Shown: positions 13,041-22,941 of the stretch, one piece after another
How the letters are laid out: each line of letters starts with the position of its first letter
Position numbering within the stretch: the first letter of the stretch is position 1
Source of the DNA: Capniomyces stellatus
Lineage: Eukaryota > Kickxellomycota > Harpellomycetes > Harpellales > Legeriomycetaceae
NCBI GenBank assembly: GCA_001661515.1
Contig: LUVW01000038.1
Coordinates: forward strand, 62,001-126,000
DNA: 64,000 nt
Reading direction: 5' to 3'
Translations under genes and position numbers: made by a program
The notes under the pieces: generated by a model
The model's database searches: none
What the model saw: only the letters and a program-made list of their open reading frames with translations
What the model was told of the DNA's origin: nothing

Positions 13041-15186
13041 TAGAACTAGAACTAATACCATTTCCACCCTTTTCACCCTGTTCAATCAACCTAGTAACAT
13101 CCAGGCTGTGCTTCAAACCAGACAAGCACATTGCATTCAGCACAAACACATCCTTGTTTTCTACACTCAATTTCTCTACCAAGTTCTTCTGCAGCTCGCA
13201 CCGTCTCTGCAACCCTTTTTTCTCACTGCTCAGCTGCAAAATCTTGAACTCCTGGTCAATCTTTAGTCGCTGCTCAGGCGTAAACCCTTGCTTTGGGTTT
13301 GCTGATGACGCACACCGCTTGGCTTCGTACAGGTGTCTTTGTGCTGCGTTCTTTGAATGCTCTGCGTGCCTTGTTGCCAACCTGCTCTGCTGCGCCAGAT
13401 TTCCCAACAGCTCATCCACTCGCTTGCTATAAACACTCATGAATTCTGTGCTGATCCCCATCGATTTACACTCCACTGTCAGCAAGTCATACTTTTCTCT
13501 CCAGCTCCTCAAAGTCTGCTGCGCCTTGCTGAAATACTCGCTAAACACCGTGGCTGATAGACTCTCGTGCTGTGCTACCGTAGCTGCTGAAAACGCCTGT
13601 GCCATCCGGTTTCTAATGTCCACCACCGACTGCTCCGCCATCACCTTCCTCCTGTTTTCTAGCGAGCTTGTTGCCTGTTGCTGGCTGTTTGTACTCCGTC
13701 CTGACTCTGCCCCCCCTACCCGCCCTCCTCCCGGCTTCTTCTTTAGCTCTGCTATTTCTCTCTGCAGCCTCCTGATCTCGTCGCTCTGCTCCTGGATCTT
13801 CTTTGTGTACTGCGCTATATGCACCTTGCTGGATGTCAGGTTCTTGTTTACTGTTGTCTTTATGTTCTTGGCTCTGCTCGCATACTTTAATGTATTGTGC
13901 GTCTCTTCATAGTACGCTGACGATGGCGAAACACACGTTATCATCACTGTCCTACAATTCCCCCCCAACGAAAACTTCAGCAGCCTCGTCAGCTTCGAGT
14001 CTCTATACGGAACATGTCTGCCTTTTTTAACGTCACAGAGTGCGTTTATACAATTTGCCAGTGCCAATAGCGATCTGTTGATGTTTGCCCCCTCTCGCAT
14101 CCTTTCCCCCACATTGTTTGAAACTGTCGCCCGCTCGCTTCCCGCAAGATCTATTATACTAAGCGTGGCTGACGTCACATCCGTCTTCATTCCTCCTGAC
14201 CGCGGCTTTTGTTTGATGTTTATCTGCAAAACTGCATGACTTCTTGACGACGCTGCATTTGCCTCCGTTGGCGACATCGTTCTGTTTGTGTTTCCTCGCA
14301 CAACCAAATTCATCACCTCCTCAACCGCCTTTGGCTTGTGCTCGCTTAACCCCGATACTGTCACCCCTTGCTTCAAATCTTCTCTCAAATTCAGCCCATT
14401 CACTCCCGTTCCTCCAGGTATCAACAAATCTCTAATCGTCTCGTTGTAAACCTCAAGGTACGAAACCGTAATGTTTATCTCCTTTGTCTCCTTTTCTGTC
14501 TCCATCCTTTTGAACAGCTCCCTCATCGTCAAAAATATTATCCCTGGATCATCCTGTGTCCCACTAATCGTATATGTTTTGCCACACCCCGTTGCTCCGT
14601 ACGCAAACACTGTGGCATTGTACCCCTCCATAACTGACTCAATCATACCAAACGTTGTTCCCTCAAACACTTGCTGCTGTGTGCTTTCCTCTCCGTAAAC
14701 CTGATCAAACACAAACCGAATGTCCTTATGCCTCTTATTGCTTGCTCCTACTTGTCCCACGTTTTGCCGCGCCCCTCTCACCATCCGCCCCCTTGGTCCC
14801 ATCGCTCTCGCGTCTCCATTAGCTGTTGCCTGCTGAACCTTCGAATTTCCAAAACCTCCGTCATCTTCATCAGGCGGATCAAAAACTAAAACTCGCTCAT
14901 CAATCGCATGCACTGCTTTCCAAACAGGCTCATTTCCCCACTCCCCCAAAGGCGTACTTGCACCTTGCGACGCATTTGCTGGCTTTTGGTACTCGTATCC
15001 GTATTTCTCCAACGTAGAGGGCATCATTTTTCCAATCTCCTTATTGCTAAACGGCCTTATCCGCACCGCCACTAGAATCGCCGCTTGATTATTTACATTT
15101 TGCTCTTCGTTGCCTCCCTCTTTAGCTGCCCCGCTTTCAGCTCCTACTGCCCTTTTTGCTCGTCCAGTCTCTTTACTGCTTGTCAT
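11587..15186 (-). CDS. KIP3: Kinesin-8 family motor (Kip3/KIF18-like)
   Basis: Single-exon gene, 1199 residues. Kinesin-8 motors walk to microtubule plus ends and limit microtubule length, controlling spindle and nuclear positioning. The motor occupies roughly residues 35-460: ILVAVRIRPFSNKE, P-loop GATGCGKT at 197-204, switch I NAASSRSHAVLQI, switch II DLAGSERA, and the C-terminal motor block HVPYRDSKLTRLLKFSLGG. The VLVFDPPDED stretch before the first long loop is typical of kinesin-8. That loop, about residues 105-153, is long and Gly/Arg-rich here. A neck and coiled-coil of about 150 residues follow, then a Ser/Gly-rich, basic, low-complexity tail with a run of (GS) repeats encoded at 13010-13050. 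The assignment to kinesin-8 is firm; the exact orthologue (Kip3, Klp5/6 or KIF18/19) is inferred. Confidence 0.92.
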
Positions 15187-15832
15187 TATTCTATCGTGTT
15201 TGTTTGTCTTTTTTTTATTTACATTAGTTTATCCTTGCTTGAGTTGAGGCTACTGTTATTTTTCTTAATAATACCAAATGATACTAATGTCGTTGCTATT
15301 GCTGTTTTGCTACCGAGTTAAAAAAAACATAATCTAAATTTACGACTTGGAAATCCCAATTAGTCTAATTTAATTATTTTAGAAAAATAATTATATTTGC
15401 CTTAAATTTGGTTTTGGCTTAGCGTTTCTGTTTCGCAATTATACTCACTAGTTGTAATCTAAATGCCTAATCTTAACGAAACCAAGCCATTTAACCAATT
15501 TTTTTTGGATACATCATTATTTGAATAAAGTTATGTTTAATTTTCACTTTCTTGGTCTGTTTGTTTTTTTTTTTTTTTTTTTTTNNNNNNNNNNTTTTTT
15601 TTTTTTTTTTTTTTTTTATTTACATTTCAGTTTTGCAATTTAGTCTAATTTTTCTGTTTTTCTATTTTGATTTTTGTTTACTTTTTTTAATTTGTCCAAT
15701 TAAATTCACCAAACATTTGCTTGAAATTTACAAACAAGTAATGTTTTTTTTTTCATCCAGTTTAGCTAAACCGCAACTCTTGACCGCCGAACTGGATAAA
15801 TGTGTTGGTCAAATTAAATAAAGCTACCAATA
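15187..15832. other. Intergenic with assembly gap
   Basis: AT-rich upstream region of the kinesin gene. It contains long T runs on both sides of ten N bases at 15585-15594. No coding sequence is evident; the open frame across the gap is poly-Phe read from T runs and is not real. Confidence 0.6.
15585..15594. other. Assembly gap (10 N)
   Basis: Ten N bases flanked by about 20 Ts on each side. The true length is unknown. It most likely marks a homopolymer the assembler could not cross or a scaffold join. Confidence 0.98.
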
Positions 15833-16256
15833 ATGGGCGTGCAAAAATCCAGAGTACCAAAATCAAATGGAACACCTGGCCAAGCTCTTGGGTTTAGAGC
15901 GGCATCAGTATGTTTATTTTATTTATACTATTATTTATTTATGTGGTTTATTGACAACAGAATCAACACAACAAAACATACAATACTAAACAGTAATATA
16001 AGAATACTATAGAAATCTCAGCATGTTGGACTCAAACTCGAACTCGAACTCAAACTCAAACCATCATCACAATGGTCTAGTTAGTCCAAGTTTTATTGAT
16101 AAAGCTTTGCCCCATTTGGTGGGTATGTTAATAATAACTGCCGTTTTTAGGATCAAATTTTCGAATTGGTTGAATGAAAGTGAATTAGAAAAAATAGTAG
16201 TAAAAATAAATAGGTATATTGAAACTTTTTTTTTTTTGAAAACTCGAATAAACTAA
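15833..16256 (+). CDS. Possible small gene, structure unresolved
   Basis: A possible first exon starts at the ATG at 15833 and reads 25 codons (MGVQKSRVPKSNGTPGQALG...) to a consensus donor GTATGT at 15908. A second open frame from the ATG at 16023 reads 77 codons. It begins with a Ser-Asn repeat (an AACTCG/AACTCA tract) and His residues, then a hydrophobic stretch (LPHLVGMLIITAVFRIKF) and a Lys/Glu-rich end. The two frames do not join in phase with any acceptor I could find, so they may be separate, or the second may be chance. No family recognised. It is squeezed between the kinesin and HUT1 genes. Confidence 0.22.
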
Positions 16257-16474
16257 ACTTTCCTACGTATCCTACATCATTCTAATAATGGGGTATTAGT
16301 TATTTGACTTCGTTTACTGTAAAGCGTTTACTCCACTTTGAGGCCGGATCCAGGCTGAGAGTAGAAAGGATGGGCTAATGCAATTATGAGCTTAGCTGGG
16401 ATAAAATGTCTAGTATACACAGCAAATTTCACAAAAAAAGCAGGACCAATGGGGGACTAGCCTAGTCCAGATGT

Positions 16475-17533
16475 CTATGCTACTTTGATTGATTTTCCTT
16501 TTTTCAAGCTTTTTTGGCCAATGATGACGCTATCTTTTGCAAGCTTTTCGTCCAAGTCTTCCTTTGGCTGTGACTTGGGTTCTAGTCGCTTAATAATGAT
16601 TTCAAAAATAATCGCAGCAAATACCAATGCAATCGAAAGCCACTGACCAAACGATAAAACTTTGCCGTACATGAACACGGACAAAAACATTGTGAACAGC
16701 TTTCGGGTCACCGTTACTGTAACAAGTGTCAATGAGCCATAGTTGCCAAGCATGTTGAAAATAAAGCATTGTCCTATTGACCCGCAGACCGAAAACAACA
16801 GAATGTCAAAGATAGCAGCGTTGTTTCTCATCAAGAATGCAGTGGCACTGGTGAGCTCTGGGTTATATGGGTTCATCAAGTAGAGGAACAAGAGCCCGCC
16901 ACTGAACAGGTTCATGTAAGTCATCATATTCCTTCCGTTGACCTTTTTGTCGTTTTTGATAATGTTGTCTTGCGTTGAATTCAAGGCTCCATCGAGTGCC
17001 AAGTTGATAAAAACCAAGAACAGTCCAAAGATACTATCCGTTGACAATCCAGCTGCGCCTTGCTTAGACTTGCTTCTCGAGCTGCTGGGCGACAGAGCCA
17101 TAAACCCGACTACTCCCAAAGTAATGCAAACAACCACAATGTACTTGTAAAACGGGAAGGTTCTTTTGTACAGCAATTTGTGCATAATCATTAGCGGAAT
17201 TAGTTTGCTAGATTTCGCCAGCGTCATCGTCAAGTAATCAATGTGCTTCAATGAGGCATACCCAAAAGGCGACGCTAAAGAGCAAACCATTGAAACTTTC
17301 ATGAATTTGACTATGCGGCTCTGTGTCATTTCCAGCTTGGGATCCTTTTTGATGTGGTAGCTATAAAAGTATCCTATAGCTGAAGCCACCAAAGCCTGAA
17401 TCGCATTCATGACTATAAAATAGTCAAACTTTTCTCCATCACCGTAAACCGTCGACGTCACTCGTTCCTGCGTATAGCCCCAGGTTAGAAAACAGCCATA
17501 AACACCAACAATATTGAACGCCAAATTCAACAT
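16475..17533 (-). CDS. HUT1: HUT1/SLC35B1-type nucleotide-sugar transporter of the ER
   Basis: Single exon, 352 residues, about ten hydrophobic segments. HUT1/SLC35B1 proteins sit in the ER membrane and exchange nucleotide sugars or nucleotides across it; yeast HUT1 is linked to UDP-galactose transport and ER protein folding. Family marks are GCFLTWGYTQERVTS in the first helix, the central TMTLAKSSKLIPLMIMHKLL (the conserved K-S-x-K-x-I-P motif), LALDGALNSTQDNI, and SVCGSIGQCFIFNMLG followed by LVTVTVTRKLFTM. The C-terminus is Lys-rich (KKGKSIKVA), resembling but not matching a strict KKxx retrieval signal. Length fits the family. It lies 1.1 kb from the HAC1-like gene, whose targets in other fungi include ER transporters; the proximity may be chance. 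Confidence 0.92.
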   Translation of the reverse strand: MLNLAFNIVGVYGCFLTWGYTQERVTSTVYGDGEKFDYFIVMNAIQALVASAIGYFYSYHIKKDPKLEMTQSRIVKFMKVSMVCSLASPFGYASLKHIDYLTMTLAKSSKLIPLMIMHKLLYKRTFPFYKYIVVVCITLGVVGFMALSPSSSRSKSKQGAAGLSTDSIFGLFLVFINLALDGALNSTQDNIIKNDKKVNGRNMMTYMNLFSGGLLFLYLMNPYNPELTSATAFLMRNNAAIFDILLFSVCGSIGQCFIFNMLGNYGSLTLVTVTVTRKLFTMFLSVFMYGKVLSFGQWLSIALVFAAIIFEIIIKRLEPKSQPKEDLDEKLAKDSVIIGQKSLKKGKSIKVA

Positions 17534-18677
17534 TTTACTACTTTCTATGCCTACTACTAATTATCTTGTTTTTTTTTTACTTTGTTTCGAAATAGAAAAT
17601 GTAAAGGGAGAGGATATTGATTGAATTTGTCTGTTTGCTGAATGGCTTGCTAGCTTTAATACTTTTGTCTTTTACTTACTTTATCTACTCTTTTCCTTTT
17701 ACTTTCTCTGTTCTTTGGCAATCTCGTTATTCTACACCTTTTTACTTTCCCTATTCTGTTTTTTTGAAAATGATTTATTAGCAAATTTACACCTCCAATT
17801 GTATTTTCCAATTCCAGTGGTTAACATTAATCCTTGAAATTTCAAGAAGCTGGCATACCGTATTTATTAAACCAATGTCTCAAGCTCCACCAATTATACA
17901 TTTTTTCTATAACCAATCATAATAACAAAACTGGCAATTATTCAGTTAGAAATTACGGTTCAAGCATTATTATATAACATACTTATGCAATTTTACTGGC
18001 AAAACAATTTGCACTTTGAGAGCACTTGAGTCGAAGTTCTGCGTAATAAAAGCTAATGCGGTTTAAATGTTCCAATGAGAATTATACACGAGTAACCCAA
18101 AGTGACCAAGAAAATGTTAGCAATTAACCGATCCCGGAGAAATGTTTAGGGAATAATATTTTTGTTTTATTTTGTCATTTGTTTGCCAATTTATTTGAAC
18201 AAGACTGGCCTTACTTGTACACTATATCAAGTTGTAACCATCCAGTCGTCTAGTAATACAATCTTCTAATGATATAATTGTCTATTAATCTAATCTACTG
18301 AAACCTTTGCTTTTAATTAAAGAAATAAGGTTTAAAAAAACGGCTATTATAGAAAAAGAGCGGTGGGAAAAAAAGACAACAGTAGTGGCAATAATGTGGT
18401 ATAATCAAAATCACCGAATTGAAGAGCACGTGAATAATGGAGTGGAGATGTAGCAAGACATTCGATAACAGAGAACAGAAAACAGAAATTGGGAATAGGG
18501 AGTCGGGAATACTTGAAAGTATGATAATTGTGATTTAAATTGAATCAAGAAATTGTACAATATTAGAAATAAATCAAAAAGGCAATGGTGTCTATAATAA
18601 AAACTCTTTACAAATACTCTAAAGGAGTGATAAAAAAGAAAACTGAAATAATAGTGTAAGATATTTTTCTAAACAAA
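17534..18677. other. Intergenic between HUT1 start and HAC1 3' end
   Basis: 1.1 kb of AT-rich DNA that includes the HUT1 promoter and the HAC1-like 3' untranslated region. A CACGTG hexamer occurs near 18428. No open frame worth calling. Confidence 0.4.
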
Positions 18678-19971
18678 CTATAGACCAAGAATCTTTGTTA
18701 TTTCTGAATCCAGAGCTTGAGCTTCGGATACAGTATCTGTTGTATTTGCGTACAGGCTGGAGAGTTGTGTGTTATCATCAAACGCCGAGTTGAACTCTAG
18801 TAACCCGCTCAGATTGGATTCACTCTGATTGATTTGATCTGAATTCAAAAGATCAAGGTATGCTAGCACAGACTCGTCGTAGTTTGAAGGCATTGCTGGG
18901 ATTGTAGTGTTGGACTGGTCAAGCTCCAAGTTCAAGCTGGCCAACAAAGAGTTATCTGGGACTGAGCCGTTAGCTTTAAAATTTTGGGTAAAATTGGTCT
19001 CGTTTGCCAAAAGTCTGTTGATTTCAACGTCACATAGCAAATCGCTAAAAATAGATCCATTCAGTATATCATCATTATAGTTGGAAACCTCTGCTGCTGA
19101 GAGTTGTTAGCAAAATATAAAAATATTAAGCATACAACTGGACGAGTACTGCTGACTCGCACAAGTCGCCATTGATGTAACTGAATGTGTTATTATTAGA
19201 GATTGCTAGTGAATCTGAAGACAGGCTTTCTGAGAAAGCAGAGACGGATTTTTCAATATTTTGAAGCGAAACGGTGCAAGTTTCAGATGTAGAGCCGGTA
19301 AAGCTGAACTCGGAGCCACTGTCGTTAAGACTTATGCTTGGTTCATTGCTTGGTGGAGCCAGAGCGGAGTTTTCAGGACGCAGGACCAATGACTTGGCAC
19401 TATCCATCATATTCACCATGTTCTTGACGTAGTTTTCCAAGTTCAGACGTCTAGCTTCAGACTGTTGGTACATGCTTGTGATTCTTTGATTCTCTTCAAC
19501 CAGGAATTTGTTCTCATCCTCAAGCACCAGGGACCTGGACTTCTTCTTCTCCCGAGACTTCTGGGCTGCTAGTCTATTTCTTAAAACACGGGCCTTCTTT
19601 CTGTTCAGCGACTCGATTTCGTCAATTGGACCTCCTCTCTTTGCTGGTCTTCCGGAACGCAACTTTTTTGGGCTATCAAAAGTCGCTGTGTCACATGTTG
19701 AGCCCGAGTCAGACTTTGAGTCAGAGTAGCTGCTAATCTCACTCTTTATGTAGCTGGAGATGTCATACCCAGAATTGATGTCAAATGTTGGGAGCCCAAG
19801 GTTTCCAAAGGCGATCTCCTTGGCAAACCTGAGGCTGTCATAAGACCCAACAAGCTTGCTTTGGTCGATTGAACCCAAACATGATAAAGCTCCTGTTTCA
19901 ACGCCTGCTACCTGTGCCTGGTCCAGAAACTTTTGTACTTTTTCTTGATAGTTATAGCTGTCTGTGAGCAT
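18678..19971 (-). CDS. HAC1: HAC1/XBP1-type bZIP factor with predicted Ire1 intron
   Basis: On the minus strand, frame 1 (19971-19126) encodes 281 residues: an acidic/Ser-rich N-terminus, an NLS-like segment (KKLRSGRPAKRGG, about 102-114), a Hac1/XBP1-type basic region (RVLRNRLAAQKSREKKKSRS, 128-147) and a zipper to about 190. It stops after an 8-residue tail. A second frame follows, open from the junction to 18678. Two hairpins with Ire1-type 7-base loops flank 55 bases (19151-19097). Removing these joins 820 and 419 coding bases into 412 residues without frame error. The new tail of about 139 residues is acidic and Asn/Ser/Leu-rich (FSDLLCDVEIN, ESVLAYLDLLN, DSEITKILGL), like an activation domain. 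Family knowledge: ER stress activates Ire1, which cuts such mRNAs and tRNA ligase joins them. The unspliced product would be the short 281-residue form. bZIP assignment is sure; Ire1 splicing is a strong inference. Confidence 0.88.
19089..19103 (-). promoter_or_regulatory. 3' Ire1-site hairpin
   Basis: The minus strand reads CTCT-CAGCAGC-AGAG: a 4-bp stem closing a 7-base loop CAGCAGC that fits CNG/CNGN. Expected cleavage is between 19097 and 19096. The stem is shorter than at the 5' site, and the next base pair outward is an A-G mismatch. Confidence 0.77.
19097..19151 (-). other. Predicted 55-nt unconventional (Ire1-type) intron
   Basis: Begins CAGTACTCG and ends AACTCTCAG on the minus strand, so it has no GT at its 5' boundary. 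It contains the in-frame stop (TAA after the codons for QLYA) that ends the short form. Length 55 is 1 mod 3, which shifts into the downstream frame. An internal TGCTAAC resembles a spliceosomal branch site. A rival GT-AG intron of 61 bases (19149-19089) is also in frame but must skip three CAG acceptors to use GAG. Confidence 0.75.
19143..19159 (-). promoter_or_regulatory. 5' Ire1-site hairpin
   Basis: The minus strand reads CGAGT-CAGCAGT-ACTCG: a perfect 5-bp stem closing a 7-base loop CAGCAGU. This fits the Ire1 consensus CNG/CNGN, with cleavage expected after the third loop base (between 19152 and 19151). Confidence 0.8.
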
Positions 19972-22941
19972 TTTTACTGTATATGTATGTATTTCTAATC
20001 AATAGGCCAAGTTGGCTTGCCTAATTTATTTCTTGATTTTGATTATAGTATGGAACTTTGTGTTAATGAAGATATGTGCGTAATTTTGGCTTCTTTTATA
20101 TCTTTTTTTTTCTCTAGTGCCTGGGTCGTGAATTAAATTATTACATTTTGTTTTGTTTTTTAAACGCTGGTTAATTTAGTTTGTATTATTTATAAAGTGT
20201 TAAAGAGAAAGGCAATTTAGTTCCAAACTTAAATTATAGCAATTTATTTCACTTATTTCGTTAAAAATAAACTTTTACAACTTGACATAGTCAACAAAGA
20301 ATTCGTAAAAGCTAGACAAATGAGCAAAGGAAAATTTGCCCAGATGAATAGGCAACACAAGCTCCATTATATCTTGACGAGCCAATCATCAATTTCCAAC
20401 AAAATATTGCATCACTTATTTCTCTATGTTTCTATTGGTAGTAATAATTATTTGTAATACACGGATTAGCTTGGCTTTTAGTTTGTAAAAATTAGTAATT
20501 GCGAGTTTATAAGCCTAAATTAGAATATTAAATTTCCATAGACCAATAGCGGCTGTTTATCTACAATTAACTGCAGTTTTGGGTCATCATGACCTATTAT
20601 TACCTTTTCTTTATGTGTTGTTTTACATTCAAGTTCTCAACTAGCTGGAATAACGTAGAATAAAGTTTAAAGATTGATCAGAATTTGATTTCCCATAATA
20701 CCCTTTTGTCAAGCAATTTCCTAAAGCAGTTAGCGAAACCACAGCTAAGTTCGATCAAACAGCGAGTCTTTTCAAATAAGTGGCATTTTCTGAAAACGTT
20801 GGATCTAACTATTATACACGTTATTATCGATATTAACCGAAGGCTATTTTTAAACAAGTCGACTATTTCAAGCATACTCTATTAATAGTAAATGCTTCCG
20901 CATATACTACACAACAGCACAGTCGATGTCTAAGCAAACATTGTGTTTGTCTTTTTGATATTTCTTGATGTATATTTTTTAACTTAGCTCGCCAACTTAG
21001 CACTCAAACATCATATTCACCCTATTCAACTATTGCAATCATTTCTATTCAACTTACTTATTTCTTGTTCCACATCCCGTGCTCTGTTATTTCGTGTCGC
21101 TTATTCCTATCGCGGCTTTTTTTCTTGACTGTTATCACCAACGGTTTGTTTTCCATCTTTTGCATCTATACTGAAAGCTAGGCGTATGTCTTATTACACA
21201 CTACACCATAGTCATCAGTGCAGTTTACATTGACTTCAATTTTTTTTACTTGCTCTGGAAAAAAAAGGTGCAACGTATCTAAACTTGATTACACCAATAA
21301 AACTTGGAAACCCACACGCAACATGTATATATTTATCACTATAAAGTCCTCATTATGCATTATTTAAATTTGTTGTTACGCTGCAGACGACGTCGTATTA
21401 CTCAATCTCCCTGTCACTTGAGGGCTACTAATACGACAGATAATATAAAACTTTTGGCCATTAAAAATACGTAATGTTGAATGTGCGTATAAATGCAATC
21501 TGGGAAAATGGTTAATCATAAATTTATAATATATCGTCAGGAGTGTTACAAGTTTTATTTGTAAATATAGCCGATGAGTCCAAGAAAATGCTTTGGGCAC
21601 GGCTTTTTTATAAAAACCCATCTCTGGCAGCCTAAAAACACCAACTTCGTCGAATTAATAAAAAAACAACTACCAAACCTTAGTTACAACCCCCCTCACC
21701 TCCATTTGTACGTATCTAACGTGGAACCAAGAAGCTCGTTTTAATGTAAACAGCACATGCACAATCAATTACACGATTGATTGGATTAGCTGTGCAAACT
21801 TGACATGTAATATTGAGGTTATACAACGGGAAAAAAAGGAAAAAAAGTAAATACAGGGGTGCATAGAAAGAAATGCCGACTTTCTCCAATAAAAAAACAA
21901 TTTTGTTATGTGCTCCCGGCTTTTGTTAAAGTCCTTACAAAACCCAGCTCTTCAGCTTGAACACAAGTGAGCCAGCATTTGTGTTCTTTGACTCAAAGTT
22001 GACGATCTCACCTTACCAATTTGCCCACATTTCCCGTATTATTCACACGTCAAAGAAAAAACGGTGATAAAAGGGTTACTACTACTTTAGGTGCTGAAAG
22101 CTTAGTTGCACATAAAGGTTTAGTAGGTCTTTATCATTGTATTGGCGAAAGGTTAGTATTACATATTCGATAACTTCAAGTACGTATGACAATCTAAATA
22201 TAAAATATTTAGTCAATTCTTTTTGTTTGAGTAAATGTATGTATAGTAGCTAGTTACCAAGGTAGCTCATATGGATGTGCATCAGCGTGATAAAAAAAAA
22301 GATGTGTTAGACGGATATTCATAAGAATTATCAAGTAGGCAAAAAGATACCGGTATTATTCTTTTGTTTCACTGACAATTACGAAAAGCTAAAAAAAACT
22401 CAAGTAGCCAGATGTGGGCCATATGGGCAACTAATCCAGCCCAAAGCTTTGAAACCCATGAATTGACACTGAGTGGGTTCTACAAACATTAAATTTGGGT
22501 GTGCGTGTCGATCCAATCAAGAAAATAAAGCTGAGTGTGCCAGGATTTACAGCACAAATTCACTATTTTATGTAAAAGTAAATAAATGGTTAAACAAAGA
22601 ATTTCTTTGTAGTGCTGAAACTGCTCAACTGACTAAGATGGCTACAACTGTTTTAAATCATTTTGGAATAATTTTCTGAGAGGTTGGCGTGTAAATCGAA
22701 TATGTTTAATTTACACAGTGTTTATTTATTTGTCAATTTATTCGCAATTACAGTCAACGCGACTATGAGCAGTCTTAGTTATACTATTATATTGTAGCAT
22801 ATAATAGACTGGGGCCGACGAATGCAATTAAGCTAATTAAACGAATAATTCGAATATAATTCTAGATTTGCGGTCAAGTAGTTAATAATTTCTAGGTAAA
22901 TAAATGCTCTAAGCCAAAGAAAATCAAATTTATAATGAAGT
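19972..22941. other. Long AT-rich intergenic region
   Basis: About 3 kb upstream of the HAC1-like gene and downstream of SLC41. Short open frames exist on both strands (for example 20685-20885 and 21376-21621), but their predicted peptides look like translated AT-rich spacer and show no family motif. I found no tRNA, transposon or tandem array. No clear ERSE or UPRE element was spotted near the bZIP start. Confidence 0.4.

Noticed and set aside
15552..15821. Open frame across the N gap
   Set aside because: It is poly-Phe from T runs and unknown bases, with no protein-like content.
19097..19135. 39-nt conventional intron (GTATGC...TGCTAAC...CAG) in the bZIP gene
   Set aside because: Signals look good, but it is far shorter than the other introns here, and removal leads to a stop within eight codons, so it does not reach the downstream frame.
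19972..20100. Base-pairing between the 5' leader and the Ire1 intron, as in yeast HAC1
   Set aside because: The best match I found is only six bases (CAUACA with UGUAUG), not better than chance in AT-rich RNA.
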